DNA of 64,000 nucleotides from positions 1,168,501 through 1,232,500 of the forward strand of contig NC_011071.1 in assembly GCF_000020665.1 (NCBI RefSeq). The letters are read 5' to 3'. The notes under the pieces were generated by a model, which had not been told where the DNA came from, ran no database searches, and saw only the letters and a list, made by a program, of their open reading frames with translations. The position numbers and the translations under genes were made by a program. Source of the DNA: Stenotrophomonas maltophilia R551-3 (lineage in GTDB: Bacteria; Pseudomonadota; Gammaproteobacteria; Xanthomonadales; Xanthomonadaceae). Shown here piece by piece: positions 52,997-62,403 of the stretch (positions are counted from its first letter, which is position 1; every line of letters starts with the position of its first letter).

Positions 52997-54256
52997 ATGA
53001 CTGCCGCGCGGCAGCGCTCGATGTGGGTGGCCGGCCTGTCCACGGTGGTGGAGTGGTACGACTTCACCTTGTATCTGTACTTCGCCACGGTGCTGTCGCG
53101 GGTGTTCTTCGGCGGCGGCAAGGAGGCGATGCTGGTGACCCTGGCCGGGTTCGCGGTGTCCTATCTGATGCGTCCACTGGGTGCGCTGTGCTTCGGCCAC
53201 CTGGGTGACCGGCTGGGCCGGCGCTGGATGCTGCTGGCGTCGATGGCCTTGATGGCAGCGGCGATGCTGGCCACCGCACTGTTGCCGACCGCTGCCACGG
53301 CAGGTACCACGGCGGGCGTGCTGCTGCTGGTGCTGCGCTGCGTGATGGCGTTCTCGGTAGGCGGCGAATACACCGGCGTGGTGGCGTACCTGCTGGAAAG
53401 TGCGCCGGTGCGGCGACGCGGGCTGGTGACCTCGCTCGCTTCGGCGGCCAGTGAAGTGGGGGCGCTGCTGGCAGTGGCGATCTCCGCGCTTACGGTTGCG
53501 CTGCTGCCCACCGCGCAGCTGGACAGCTGGGGCTGGCGCATTCCCTTCTTCGTCGGCGCGGCGTTGGCGGTTGTGATCCTGGTCGCGCGCTCGGGCATGC
53601 ACGAATCGCCGGAGTTCGAGCGCCAGCGTCGCGAGGGCAGTATTCCGGCTACGCCGCTTCGCCACGTATTGCGTAACCACCCACTGGCGGTGGCACGCAC
53701 CTTTGCGATCTCGGCGCTGGGCTCGATCACCTACTACGTGGGCATCACCTATGTGCCGGCGTTCCTGCATGCACAGGGTCACGACGAGGGCGATGCATTA
53801 TGGCTGTCGACGATTGCGGCAGTCGCGGTCATCGCGATCACGCCGTTGTGTGGCGCATTGTCCGACCGCGTCGGGCGACGCCCGATGCTGCTGGGTCTGA
53901 CCCTGCTGGCGGCGCTGCTGCCACTGTCCCTGTTCGCGTGGATGGCACAGGCGACGGCGCTGGGCATCGCGCTGGCGGCGGTGCTGCTGGCCTGTGTAGC
54001 CGGTGGTGTGAGCGCGGTGGCGGCCCCGGCTACGGCCGAGCAGTTCCCGGGCGAGGGCCGGGTCAGCGGGCTGGCACTGGGGGTGACCATGGCCACCGCA
54101 TTCTTCGGCGGAGCAACACCCTGGCTGGCGCAATGGTGGGTGGAGCGCAGCGGCTGGGCGGCCGCGCCGGGCGCGATGATCGCGCTGGTGGCGGTGCTGG
54201 TGTTGCCAGTGCTGTGGACCCTGCCCGAGACGGTCCCGGGCAGGGCCAAGCGCTAG
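52997..54256 (+). CDS. MFS transporter, metabolite:H+ symporter (MHS) type
   Basis: A 419-residue 12-helix carrier. VVEWYDFTLYLYFATVLSRVFF at the start and HLGDRLGRRWML (loop 2-3 motif) and SVGGEYTGVVAYLLESAPVRRRG are hallmarks of the MHS subgroup (proline/betaine, citrate, shikimate carriers). Substrate not deducible. Ends four bases before the convergent nucleoside hydrolase stop. Confidence 0.9.
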   Translation: MTAARQRSMWVAGLSTVVEWYDFTLYLYFATVLSRVFFGGGKEAMLVTLAGFAVSYLMRPLGALCFGHLGDRLGRRWMLLASMALMAAAMLATALLPTAATAGTTAGVLLLVLRCVMAFSVGGEYTGVVAYLLESAPVRRRGLVTSLASAASEVGALLAVAISALTVALLPTAQLDSWGWRIPFFVGAALAVVILVARSGMHESPEFERQRREGSIPATPLRHVLRNHPLAVARTFAISALGSITYYVGITYVPAFLHAQGHDEGDALWLSTIAAVAVIAITPLCGALSDRVGRRPMLLGLTLLAALLPLSLFAWMAQATALGIALAAVLLACVAGGVSAVAAPATAEQFPGEGRVSGLALGVTMATAFFGGATPWLAQWWVERSGWAAAPGAMIALVAVLVLPVLWTLPETVPGRAKR

Positions 54257-54260
54257 CCGA

Positions 54261-55208
54261 TCAGACCTTCAGGGTCTGCTCGATGTCGGCCAGTACGGCG
54301 GCCGCATCCACGCCGATGGCAATCGACTGCAGTACATGGCCGTCCCACACGCTGGGACCAAAGCCCATGCCTTCCGGCTTGGGAATGGTCATGCCGCGGG
54401 CAACGCCATCGGTGGCCACGCGCACGCTGGCACGTTCGAACTGGAACAGCTCCGGGCGGGTCAGCGCGATGCAGGCGCAGCAGTCATGCACGACCATGCC
54501 CTTGTGGCCGGCCTGCAGGTAGAAGTCGACGTAGTCCTGCGACAGCGCACGGACCAGCTCGGCGTCGGCACCGCCGATGGCGGCCAGCTTGTCCAGGCCG
54601 TCGCGGTTCATTTCCACGCGGGTGGTGACATCCAGCCCGATCGCCGTGACCGGCCACTGCGCGGTGAACACAATGTCGGCTGCTTCGGCGTCGCCCCAGA
54701 TGTTGGCCTCGGCGGCCGGGGTGATGTTGCCGTTGACGTGGAAGGCGCCGCCCATCAGCACCACGCCGCGCACCAGGCCGGCGATGTCCGGAGCCTGCTG
54801 CAGGGCAAGGGCCAGGTTGGTCATGCGGCCGACCGCGACCAGGGTCACTTCGCCCGGATGGGCGCGGACCAGATCGATGATCAGCTGGGCCGCCGGGCGC
54901 GCATCGACGGCCACGTCCAGGCTGGCCGGCACCGGGTGGTTGCCCAGGCCGTTGTGGCCGTGGATGTGCACCGGCCAGGCTTCCGGGGTAGCTTCGGGCT
55001 GCAGCGGGCCACCGGCACCGCGCGCGACCGGGGCGGCAAAGCCCCAGGCCTGCTTCAGGTACAGCGCATTGTGCGTGGTCGACTCCACCGAGGCGTTGCC
55101 GAAGGTGGTGGTGACGCCGATCAGGTCGATCTGCGGGTGCTTGTGCAGGTACAGCAGGGCCAGGGCGTCGTCGACGCCCGGGTCGGTATCGAAAATGACT
55201 TTCAGCAT
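54261..55208 (-). CDS. Nucleoside hydrolase
   Basis: A 315-residue inosine-uridine-preferring type nucleoside hydrolase that releases ribose from nucleosides. The calcium-binding motif DTDPGVDDA starts at residue 7; further family residues lie in VGRMTNLALAL, LMGGAFHVNGN and AEANIWGDAEAAD, and the C-terminal active-site histidine may be in VHDCCA or VWDGH. No signal peptide. Monocistronic. Confidence 0.92.
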   Translation of the reverse strand: MLKVIFDTDPGVDDALALLYLHKHPQIDLIGVTTTFGNASVESTTHNALYLKQAWGFAAPVARGAGGPLQPEATPEAWPVHIHGHNGLGNHPVPASLDVAVDARPAAQLIIDLVRAHPGEVTLVAVGRMTNLALALQQAPDIAGLVRGVVLMGGAFHVNGNITPAAEANIWGDAEAADIVFTAQWPVTAIGLDVTTRVEMNRDGLDKLAAIGGADAELVRALSQDYVDFYLQAGHKGMVVHDCCACIALTRPELFQFERASVRVATDGVARGMTIPKPEGMGFGPSVWDGHVLQSIAIGVDAAAVLADIEQTLKV

Positions 55209-55359
55209 GTTGTTGTTCTTCTTCTTCCGTGTGGTGCAGGGGGGCCGGCGGCCTTGCGGGCAGGCCGGCGCGCCCTACATTGTCCCATCTTCATGACAGG
55301 CAGGGCCATTGCCGGGGTGGCAGGCCATAATGCCCCCAGTCCAGGCACGGAGCCGCCGA

Positions 55360-55686
55360 ATGCTGATCGTTGCCCTTCTGCTGGTCCTGCTGGTGCTGGG
55401 CCTGAACGTGGTGGCCACCGTGGTGATCGCGCAGCGTGACGGCCTGACGGCGGGCGGCCGGACGGTGCAGTTGCTGCTGGTCTGGCTGCTGCCGCTGGTC
55501 GGCGCGATCCTGTGCATGGCAGTAGCCACGGCCGATGGCTCGGGCAGCCGGGCGGATGGCGGCGCAAGCTACGACAGCTCAGGTGGCTATTCCGGTGACA
55601 ACCACAGCCATCACAGCCACAGCAGTTCCGACTGCAGCAGTGATGGTGGTGGGGGTGACGGCGGCAGCTGCGGTGGCGGCGATTGA
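55360..55686 (+). CDS. Small membrane protein with Gly/Ser/His-rich tail
   Basis: 108 residues from the ATG at 55360 (CGGAG seven bases upstream; earlier ATGs are weaker). Two hydrophobic helices (MLIVALLLVLLVLGLNVVAT and LLLVWLLPLVGAILCMAVA) precede a low-complexity tail (HSHHSHSSSDCSSDGGGGDG) that might bind metal through histidines and cysteines. No family recognised; similar tails end many small proteobacterial membrane proteins. Confidence 0.6.
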   Translation: MLIVALLLVLLVLGLNVVATVVIAQRDGLTAGGRTVQLLLVWLLPLVGAILCMAVATADGSGSRADGGASYDSSGGYSGDNHSHHSHSSSDCSSDGGGGDGGSCGGGD

Positions 55687-55723
55687 TGAGACGTCCCAGG
55701 GTGCCCGCCAAGGTCACGTCCTG

Positions 55724-55746
55724 GTAGTGCCGGCCGCTGGCCGGCA
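55724..55746. repeat. SMAG (GTAG) palindrome, single unit
   Basis: GTAGTGCCGGCCGCTGGCCGGCA, one unit without the mirrored partner, between the small membrane protein gene and the convergent GntR gene. Confidence 0.8.
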
Positions 55747-55757
55747 ACCCTGTGCGC

Positions 55758-56477
55758 TCAGCCGCCGCCTTCGGTCGGCAACGGCGCCGGCACGTTCAAC
55801 AGCCCGCCCGCCGCCACATAGGCAGCCAACGCCTGGCCCTGGCTCAGCAGATGGCGCTCCATGGTGCGTTCGGCGGCCTGCGCATCGCGGCGGCGGAAGC
55901 ATTCCATCAACTCGCGGTGTTCGGCCAGCGACTGCGCGGTGCGCCCGGGGGTCAGCAGCTGGCGGCCGCGATGCATCTTCAGGATGCGGTGCAGATCGTG
56001 GGTGATGCGGATCAGCCAGGGGTTGCCCGCGTAGTGCTGCACGGTTTCGTGGATCAGGTAGTTGTTGCGGTAGTACTCGGCGATGTTGCCTTCGGCCGCC
56101 GCCGCTTCCATTGCCGCATGCAGGTCTTCGAGCTGCTGCACGCCGGCGTCGTCGATGTGCTTCACCGCCTCATGCGCGCAGCGGCCTTCCAGCATCGCCA
56201 TCACCGGGAACAGCTGGTTGAGGTCTTCCAGCGTCAAACGGGTGACCCGGCTGCCACGACCGGCATCGATCTGCACCAGGCCTTCGGCGGCCAGCAGCTT
56301 CAGCGCCTCGCGCAGGGGTGTGCGGCTGATGCCCAGTTCTTCGCACAGCGCGGGCTCGTCGATCCACTCGCCCGGCGGCAGCCGGTAATCGTAGATGCGC
56401 TCGCGCACGTGTTCGGCCACCTCTTCATACAGAGGCGCGCGCTTCTTCGGTGAACGTGGGGCAGGGGCAATAGCCAT
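55758..56477 (-). CDS. GntR/FCD family regulator of the malonate cluster (MdcY-like)
   Basis: A 239-residue FadR-type regulator from the ATG at 56477; the longer frame begins inside a SMAG repeat and is rejected. The winged helix (LYEEVAEHVRERIYDYRLPPGEWI; LCEELGISRTPLREALKLLAAEGLV) is followed by a helical FCD sensor domain (NYLIHETVQHYAGNPWLI, HRELMECFRRRDAQAAE). Position next to the malonate genes suggests it represses them until malonate or malonyl-CoA appears, as MdcY does in Acinetobacter. Confidence 0.83.
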   Translation of the reverse strand: MAIAPAPRSPKKRAPLYEEVAEHVRERIYDYRLPPGEWIDEPALCEELGISRTPLREALKLLAAEGLVQIDAGRGSRVTRLTLEDLNQLFPVMAMLEGRCAHEAVKHIDDAGVQQLEDLHAAMEAAAAEGNIAEYYRNNYLIHETVQHYAGNPWLIRITHDLHRILKMHRGRQLLTPGRTAQSLAEHRELMECFRRRDAQAAERTMERHLLSQGQALAAYVAAGGLLNVPAPLPTEGGG

Positions 56478-56496
56478 GGAGGAAGTGTACCGCCAG

Positions 56497-56573
56497 GTAG
56501 TGCCGGCCGCTGGCCGGCAACCCATGATCGCTGGATGGCTTCATGAGATTGCCGGCCAGCGGCTGGCACCACC
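56497..56573. repeat. SMAG (GTAG) palindromic repeat, inverted dimer, one end degenerate
   Basis: GTAGTGCCGGCCGCTGGCCGGCA at 56497 and TTGCCGGCCAGCGGCTGGCACCAC ending at 56573; the right terminus has GTGG instead of GTAG. It lies between the GntR start and the transporter stop. Confidence 0.8.
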
Positions 56574-56583
56574 GTTGGGATGA

Positions 56584-57951
56584 TTACATCCAGCCCGGCA
56601 CCACGAATACCAGCCAGGCCAGCAGCGGCCCCAGCGCCACCACCAGTCCGCTGTAGACCAGGAAGCGGCGGAACAGCGTCTCGCGCTCTTCCTTGGCGGC
56701 CGAGGCCACCACCAATGCGCCATTGGTCGAGAACGGGCTGACATCGACGATGGTGGATGACACCGCCAGCGCACAGATCACGCCGGCCGCGCTGAGGTGG
56801 CCCTGCATCAGGAACGGCACCGCCAATGGAATCGTCGCGCCGAGTACCGCCGCCGATGAGGCGAATGCGGAGACGATGCCGCCGACGTAGCAGACCAGCA
56901 GCGCACCGAGCAGCGGGATGCCGATGTCGGAGACACCGTTGCCGATGAAGTCCACCGCACCGGCATGTTCCAGCACACCGATGTAGGTCACCACGCCGCA
57001 GATCAGCAGCACGGTGGACCAGCTGATGCCATCGACCGCGCCTTTCTGGCTCTGCGGCGAAAGCAGTGCCAGCACCACCGCCACAGTGATCGACACCAGA
57101 CCTACGTTGAGGTTGTAGATCAGCGCGGCCACGCCCAGGCCAAGCAGGCCGACCAGGGTGAACAACCGCTCGCGGGTCAGGCTCACCGCATCCAGTGCCA
57201 CCGGATCATTGGACAGGGTGCCACCACCGGCGGCCACCAGCGCGCCGTGGCCTTCGATCGCGAACTGGCGCGACGATGCCTGCGGGCCACCGGCCATCGC
57301 CAGTTCCGCGTTGCCGACCATTCCCGCCGCGGTGATCGAGCCACGACGCAGCAGGGCGATGCCACCGAAGGCGAAGAAGCAGATCGTCGCCATCATGAAG
57401 TTGAAGCCCAGGCTGGTCAGGAACACCGCCATCTCGGTCACTTCCAGCCCGGCCTTCTGCACCACGCCGTTGGTGATGCTGCCGTACACGCTGATCGGCG
57501 AGAAGCCGCCCGCCTGTGCGCCATGGATGACCAGCAGGCCCATCATCAACGGGTTGATGTTGTACTGCTTGGCAAAGCGCAGCGCGACCGGACCGATGAT
57601 GGCCACCGCTGCCGGGCCCAGCGCACCGAAGGCGGTCAGCACTGCGGTGATCACGAACATCACCCACGGAATGGCCACGATATGGCCGCGCACCGCTTTC
57701 ACTGCCCAGTGCACCAGCAGGTCGATGGTGCCGTTCTTCTGCGCGATGGCGAACAGATAGGTGATGCCGACCAGGGTCAGGAACAGATCGCCGGGGAAGC
57801 CGGCCAGCACCTCTTTGCCCCCCATGTCGACCCACAGCCCGCCGATGATGAAGGCCAGCGCGAAGGCGACGGCGCCCATGTTGATCGGCATCGCGGTGGC
57901 AACGATGAACATGATCACCAGACCGATGATCGTTGCGATTTGTGGACTCAT
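56584..57951 (-). CDS. Malonate transporter, MatC-like (SLC13-type permease)
   Basis: A 455-residue inner-membrane protein with about 12 hydrophobic segments. The N-terminus IGLVIMFIVATAMPINMGAVAFALAF and the WDMGG-like VDMGGKEVL are those of the MatC family; VLLICGVVTYIGVLEHAGAVD and STIVDVSPFSTNGALVVA in the second half are typical of the ion-transporter fold. Placed between the decarboxylase genes and the regulator, it should import malonate. GGGAGGGC precedes the ATG. Confidence 0.87.
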   Translation of the reverse strand: MSPQIATIIGLVIMFIVATAMPINMGAVAFALAFIIGGLWVDMGGKEVLAGFPGDLFLTLVGITYLFAIAQKNGTIDLLVHWAVKAVRGHIVAIPWVMFVITAVLTAFGALGPAAVAIIGPVALRFAKQYNINPLMMGLLVIHGAQAGGFSPISVYGSITNGVVQKAGLEVTEMAVFLTSLGFNFMMATICFFAFGGIALLRRGSITAAGMVGNAELAMAGGPQASSRQFAIEGHGALVAAGGGTLSNDPVALDAVSLTRERLFTLVGLLGLGVAALIYNLNVGLVSITVAVVLALLSPQSQKGAVDGISWSTVLLICGVVTYIGVLEHAGAVDFIGNGVSDIGIPLLGALLVCYVGGIVSAFASSAAVLGATIPLAVPFLMQGHLSAAGVICALAVSSTIVDVSPFSTNGALVVASAAKEERETLFRRFLVYSGLVVALGPLLAWLVFVVPGWM

Positions 57952-58055
57952 GCGCCCTCCCAGACACGTGACTCACGTACAGCGCGGATGGAGACCCGCC
58001 ATCCCGGGGTAAGGCGACGTACTGCGTGTTGCGTGATACGTACTGCTCGAACCCG
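57952..58055. promoter_or_regulatory. Intergenic control region ahead of the MatC-like gene
   Basis: This 104-base gap is the only sizeable one within the cluster. It holds two copies of ACGTACTGC (58017-58025 and 58038-58046), 21 bases (two helical turns) apart, and a CGTGACTCACGT imperfect repeat, possible regulator sites for a separate transporter promoter. Confidence 0.35.
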
Positions 58056-58976
58056 TTACTGCAGCCGCTCCAGCGCACTGCGAACCCATGCCGCCGCGCC
58101 TTCAAGGCTTTGGAACTCTTCCACCGCGCGTACCTCGCAGCACGGATAGGCCGGCGCGACCATGCGCGCCAATGCGTTGCCCGGGCCCAGCTGCAGGAAC
58201 ACCCGCGCGCCACGCTCGAAGGCCTGGCGCATCACCTGCGCCCATTCGATGGTCTGCGCGAGCTGCGCCGACAGCGTGTGGACCGCCGTTGCGCGATCCC
58301 GCACCGGTCGCGCATCGATGCCGGCCAGAAGGGGCAGGCGTGGCGCCTGCAGTGACACTGCTTCCAGTGCGGCGGCAAACGGTGCCACTGCGCCGGCCAG
58401 CAGCGGCGTGTGCGCGGGCACATGGACCGGCAGCGGGCGGATCTCCGCACCGCGCAACTGCGCGTCCATCGCCAATGCGTGCAGCGACCGCCATGCGCCG
58501 CCCACGATGAAGTGGTCGTGGCCATTGGCGATCGCGATGAAGGCGCCATGCACATCGCACAACTGCTGCGTGGCAACGCGGTCCAGTCCCAGTACTGCCT
58601 GGAGCCCGGCGTCATCGGGGCTGGCGGCATCCATCAGGCGCGCGCGCTGCGCGGACAGTGCCAGGCAGGTGGTGATGTCGAAGCTGCCGGCGATGGCATG
58701 TGCGGCGAGCTCGCCGATGCTGTAGCCCGCGATCACCGTCGGCGTTGGCAACACCTCGCGCAGGCCCTGCCAGTGCGCCAGGCTTGCCGCGCACAGCAGG
58801 GGCTGGGCCTGCACATTGTCGAAGCGGTCGTCGGCCGCCGCGGCGGCGAATACATCGCGGCCCAGCAGTTCGCTCGTGGCATCGAGTACCGGCCGTGCGG
58901 CAGCAAGGTCGCGCACGCGATCGAACATCGCCGGATGCTGTGCACCTTGTCCGGGGCAGAGCAGGGTAAGGCTCAT
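58056..58976 (-). CDS. mdcH: Malonate decarboxylase malonyl-CoA:ACP transacylase (epsilon subunit)
   Basis: About 306 residues from the ATG at 58976. A FabD-type acyltransferase: LLCPGQGAQHPAMF at the start and the nucleophile S86 in GYSIGE. It transfers malonyl from malonyl-CoA to the delta subunit, charging the enzyme. The start overlaps the mdcB stop (ATGA). Confidence 0.92.
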   Translation of the reverse strand: MSLTLLCPGQGAQHPAMFDRVRDLAAARPVLDATSELLGRDVFAAAAADDRFDNVQAQPLLCAASLAHWQGLREVLPTPTVIAGYSIGELAAHAIAGSFDITTCLALSAQRARLMDAASPDDAGLQAVLGLDRVATQQLCDVHGAFIAIANGHDHFIVGGAWRSLHALAMDAQLRGAEIRPLPVHVPAHTPLLAGAVAPFAAALEAVSLQAPRLPLLAGIDARPVRDRATAVHTLSAQLAQTIEWAQVMRQAFERGARVFLQLGPGNALARMVAPAYPCCEVRAVEEFQSLEGAAAWVRSALERLQ

Positions 58977-59830
58977 GCGCGCTCCTGGCGCAGCAGGAAC
59001 ACGCTGCATGCCAACAGATCGGCGCTGCCGCCAGGGCTCAGCCGACGGGCGACGAAGGCGTCAGCGACGAGCTTCAGGCGTGCGCGCCAGGCCGGTGCAA
59101 AGGCACCGCCGGTAGCAAGGAAATCCTGCGCCTGCTGCCGCGCCCAGCGCAGGCCATCGGCCCCGCCACGATGCAGCAGGTTGAGGTCGTCGGTGTGGGC
59201 GACCAGCTGCATCAACGTGTGGCACATCGCGGCCTCGCGCGTCAGCCCATTGGCCAGCGCATCGCGCAGGCTGGGCAGCGCCACCGCGCGCAGCAGCGGG
59301 TAACCGGCGGCGGCCTGTTCGCGCACGCCCGGCACCTTGTGCAGGGCGCGCGCACGCTGGCCCGGGCTGGCTGCATCCAGCGGGGCGTTTGCGAAATCCG
59401 CAGCCCAACGGCGTACCTCCAGGCAGACCTGTTCGCCGGTGGCGGCATGGCCCAGGCGGGAGCGGCAGGCAGCGGCGGCCGCCACCAGCAGGCCGAGGCT
59501 GAAGATCGCGCCGCGATGGGTGTTGATGCCCGAGGTGGCACGCAGCATCGCCGCTTCGGCCGCGATGCCACGCTGGCGCAGCGCATCGAACGGCGCTGCC
59601 GTAGCGCCGGCGCGGGCCACGGCGGTGAAATAGTGGCGCAGCGCAAACAGGCTGCGCAGGAACGTGCCGGCATCCATGTCGTGGTGGCTGCCGCGGTCAA
59701 ACGGTGTGACCAGCCCCGGTTTGGGGGCCAGGGCCAGCTCGGCATGCAGGCTGGCGACGGCCACGCGGCCCAGGCGTGCGCAGTCCACCGCCGAACCGGG
59801 TTGGGCAGCGCTGTGCGCGACAGCGTTCAT
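58973..59830 (-). CDS. mdcB: Triphosphoribosyl-dephospho-CoA synthase
   Basis: A 285-residue enzyme of the CitG/MdcB family, forming the 2'-triphosphoribosyl-dephospho-CoA precursor of the malonate decarboxylase prosthetic group from ATP and dephospho-CoA. PGLVTPFDRGSHHDMDAGTFLRSL and GINTHRGAIFSLGLL are the diagnostic stretches. Four-base overlaps with both mdcG and mdcH. Confidence 0.93.
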   Translation of the reverse strand: MNAVAHSAAQPGSAVDCARLGRVAVASLHAELALAPKPGLVTPFDRGSHHDMDAGTFLRSLFALRHYFTAVARAGATAAPFDALRQRGIAAEAAMLRATSGINTHRGAIFSLGLLVAAAAACRSRLGHAATGEQVCLEVRRWAADFANAPLDAASPGQRARALHKVPGVREQAAAGYPLLRAVALPSLRDALANGLTREAAMCHTLMQLVAHTDDLNLLHRGGADGLRWARQQAQDFLATGGAFAPAWRARLKLVADAFVARRLSPGGSADLLACSVFLLRQERA

Positions 59831-60468
59831 GCGGCTATCCCGGCGGAACTGAACAACGCCTCGCGCAGTTCCAGTGCAGCGCCGTCGGCGCGCTTGACCA
59901 GCACCTCGCGACTGCGTCCGGCATACTCGCGCCAGTTCACGGCACCGCCGTCAGCCAGGCACAGTTCGCCATCGACGCGACGGTCGTACTCGGTTTCCCA
60001 TGCCTGCAGGCTCGCGATCAACCTGTCGGCCTGCGCTGCGCTGTCAGCCTGCCACAGCAGGTCGATGTCCGAGCGCGCATGCACGTAAGGCAGATGGCTG
60101 AGCAGCTGCCAGGCAAACGCACCGAATACACGTGCCGGGGCGATGGCCTGCAGTGCCTGCAGTGGGTGTTGCCATACCACTGGCAGGTTGCCTTCAAGCA
60201 CCGCCTGCAGCGTTGGCGGCGCCTCGGTCCGCAGTACGTCCTGCAGCGGTACGCGCAGGGCGAGGCGCAGCTTGCCCTCCATCGGAGGCAGCGGCACGCC
60301 GAGACGCAGGCGTGGATCGGCATCGTCCGCGGCACGACGCGCAACGATGGCCGGCAGACCCTGCGCAAACCAGTCGGCCAAGCGCGGCTCGTGCGCGGCG
60401 ATGTCCGCCTGCCAGCCGGCGTGCACCGACAACCAGACCAGCGTATGGCGGGGCAGCCGCTCAGGCAT
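59827..60468 (-). CDS. mdcG: Malonate decarboxylase holo-ACP synthase (phosphoribosyl-dephospho-CoA transferase)
   Basis: A 213-residue nucleotidyltransferase that attaches the prosthetic group to the serine of MdcC. The RSDIDLLW stretch (in YVHARSDIDLLWQA) provides the metal-binding aspartates, and DRRVDGELCLADGGAVNWREY is typical of MdcG. It overlaps mdcE by eight bases. Confidence 0.92.
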   Translation of the reverse strand: MPERLPRHTLVWLSVHAGWQADIAAHEPRLADWFAQGLPAIVARRAADDADPRLRLGVPLPPMEGKLRLALRVPLQDVLRTEAPPTLQAVLEGNLPVVWQHPLQALQAIAPARVFGAFAWQLLSHLPYVHARSDIDLLWQADSAAQADRLIASLQAWETEYDRRVDGELCLADGGAVNWREYAGRSREVLVKRADGAALELREALFSSAGIAA

Positions 60469-61171
60469 CGCCCTGGCTCACGGCTGCAGCCACGCTTGCG
60501 GATAGTGTGCGCCCACCACGTTCGGCACCCCGCGTGGCGCGGCAGTCGCCTTCGGCGGGCGTGCGCAGGGCCTGCAGCAGGTGCGTGGCCAGATCGCCAT
60601 CCCATAGCGATTCCACCGCACCCATTGCCACGTAGTTCTCCACGCCCGGCGCGAACACTGGCGAGGTCTGGCTGAGTGCCTGCAGTTTCTCCAGCGGCTG
60701 CTTGGTCACCCTTGCCATCGCGCGCAGGTCCATTACCCGCACCTGCGCATCGGGCAGGGCGTGGATGTGGTCGGCCATCAGACCGAATGAGAGGAAGCCG
60801 CCGCTGACCGACTCGCCATAGACCAGGGCCACCAGCCGCGCACCGCGTCGGCGTGCCAGATCCAGCGTCTGCGCCAAGTGAGCGAAGTAGCCGTTGATGC
60901 CAAGCAGTTCGTCACGGCGTGCCAGGCGTTGGCCGGCGGTGTCGACCAGCATCACGATCGGTCGTTGCGGATGCGCGGCGGTGCTGGCCAGCACGGTTTC
61001 GGCCAGTGCCAATGCGTGGTCCACGCCCACTTCAAGCTTGTCGGCGGTACCGATCACGGTCACCTCGCCATCCTCGGTGGTGGCGCTGCCGGTCAGCACC
61101 GAATCGTTCACCGCAATGGCGTGGCCACGCGGAAACAGGGCATCAAGCAGCGCGTGCAGCGGCAGGCTCAT
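60461..61171 (-). CDS. mdcE: Malonate decarboxylase gamma subunit
   Basis: A 236-residue crotonase-fold carboxyltransferase subunit; with MdcD it decarboxylates malonyl-S-ACP to acetyl-S-ACP. VMLVDTAGQRLARRDELLGINGYFAHLAQ and LVYGESVSGGFLSFGLMADHI are the conserved MdcE regions. Four-base overlap with mdcD. Confidence 0.94.
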   Translation of the reverse strand: MSLPLHALLDALFPRGHAIAVNDSVLTGSATTEDGEVTVIGTADKLEVGVDHALALAETVLASTAAHPQRPIVMLVDTAGQRLARRDELLGINGYFAHLAQTLDLARRRGARLVALVYGESVSGGFLSFGLMADHIHALPDAQVRVMDLRAMARVTKQPLEKLQALSQTSPVFAPGVENYVAMGAVESLWDGDLATHLLQALRTPAEGDCRATRGAERGGRTLSASVAAAVSQGDA

Positions 61172-62076
61172 GGCAGGCTCCGGTCGGCGGTGGCGACGAG
61201 GAAGTCGTTGGTGTCCAGCAGCGGCAGCCGCTCGGGTTCGGCGATGCCCTGGAGGGACCAGATCTCAAGACCATCGCGGCATCCGCCCCAGGCCTGCACG
61301 CGTGCCTTCAACGCGGCATGGTGGGCCTGCAGCGCACTCAATGCCGCATCGGCATCGGTGCTGGCCGTGTGCGGCTGCAGTGCATCGAACGCTGCCTGCG
61401 CGAACGCCTCGATGGCATCGGGCACCAGTACCTGCGCCTGGTCGATCAGGTAGCGGTGCTTGCCACCGGTCACCCGCCAGACCAGCGCGCGGTCGCGGGA
61501 ATCGAATTCCTCCACGCCGCGAACGGTTTCAATCACTTCCGGCCCGGACAGTGACAGCCGGCCTTCCTCGGACATGATCACGGTGCTGCAGCAGCGGGCG
61601 ACGATGCCCATGCCACCGAACGCGCCATTGCCGCTGCCGATCAGTGCCACCACCGGCACGCCTGCAGCGCGCGCATCCAGCGTGGCGCGCATGATCTCGG
61701 AAATGGCAATCAATCCCGCGTTGGCCTCGTGCAGGCGTACGCCGCCGGTATCGAGCAGCAGCAACACGCCGTCGGGCCGGGTCGCCGCCGCACGGCGCAG
61801 CAGGCCGGTCAGCTTTGCACCGTGCACTTCGCCGACGCCGCCGCCCATGAATTCACCCTGCTGCGCGGCCAGCAGCACGCGCTTGCCGCGCAGCGTGGCT
61901 TCACCGACGACGATGCCGTCGTCGAACGCCGCCGGCTGGTCCAGCTGCGCCAGATGCGGGCTCATCATCCGTCGCGCAGGGCCCAGGAATTCCTGGAACG
62001 AACCGGCATCGACCAGGCCGGCGATACGCTCGCGTGCGTCGGCTTCGTAGTAGCTGTGACGCTGTACGCGGTTCAT
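61168..62076 (-). CDS. mdcD: Malonate decarboxylase beta subunit
   Basis: A 302-residue carboxyltransferase subunit partner of MdcE. SYYEADARERIAGLVDAGSFQEFLGP near the start and VALIGSGNGAFGGMGIVARCC, which forms the oxyanion region, match MdcD. Start overlaps the mdcC stop by four bases. Confidence 0.94.
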   Translation of the reverse strand: MNRVQRHSYYEADARERIAGLVDAGSFQEFLGPARRMMSPHLAQLDQPAAFDDGIVVGEATLRGKRVLLAAQQGEFMGGGVGEVHGAKLTGLLRRAAATRPDGVLLLLDTGGVRLHEANAGLIAISEIMRATLDARAAGVPVVALIGSGNGAFGGMGIVARCCSTVIMSEEGRLSLSGPEVIETVRGVEEFDSRDRALVWRVTGGKHRYLIDQAQVLVPDAIEAFAQAAFDALQPHTASTDADAALSALQAHHAALKARVQAWGGCRDGLEIWSLQGIAEPERLPLLDTNDFLVATADRSLP

Positions 62077-62393
62077 GGCGTGCCTCCGCCCAGCAGCGTT
62101 TCCACTGCCTGGTCAAGGCGCAGGCTGACCACCGCCGGGGTTGCGCCGGCATCGTTGATCGAGATGCGCACATCGCGCAGCGGATGGCGTCGTGCGAAGT
62201 CGGTGATCACCGCTTGCCACACGCTGCCGAAGCCCTGCGCGGCGGTGATGATGCGCACCGTCATCGCGCCGTCCAGCGCGGCCGGCTCCAGCAGGATTTC
62301 CAGGTTGCCCGATGCGAGCACGCCTACCAGCACCGCATTGGTGGGGAAGTGTGCATGCGTCGTGCCGTCGAATCGATAATCAAGGGTTTCCAT
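62073..62393 (-). CDS. mdcC: Malonate decarboxylase acyl carrier (delta) subunit
   Basis: A 106-residue subunit carrying the dephospho-CoA-type prosthetic group. The likely attachment serine is S28 in VGVLASGNLE. It shuttles acetyl and malonyl groups between MdcA, MdcH and MdcD/E. It starts 10 bases after the mdcA stop. Confidence 0.93.
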   Translation of the reverse strand: METLDYRFDGTTHAHFPTNAVLVGVLASGNLEILLEPAALDGAMTVRIITAAQGFGSVWQAVITDFARRHPLRDVRISINDAGATPAVVSLRLDQAVETLLGGGTP

Positions 62394-62403
62394 GCTCTGT
62401 CCC

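Noticed and set aside
55724..56573. GTAG palindromes as tRNA-like or transposon ends
   Set aside because: They form simple hairpins only, with no cloverleaf and no transposase or target duplication; they fit the SMAG family.
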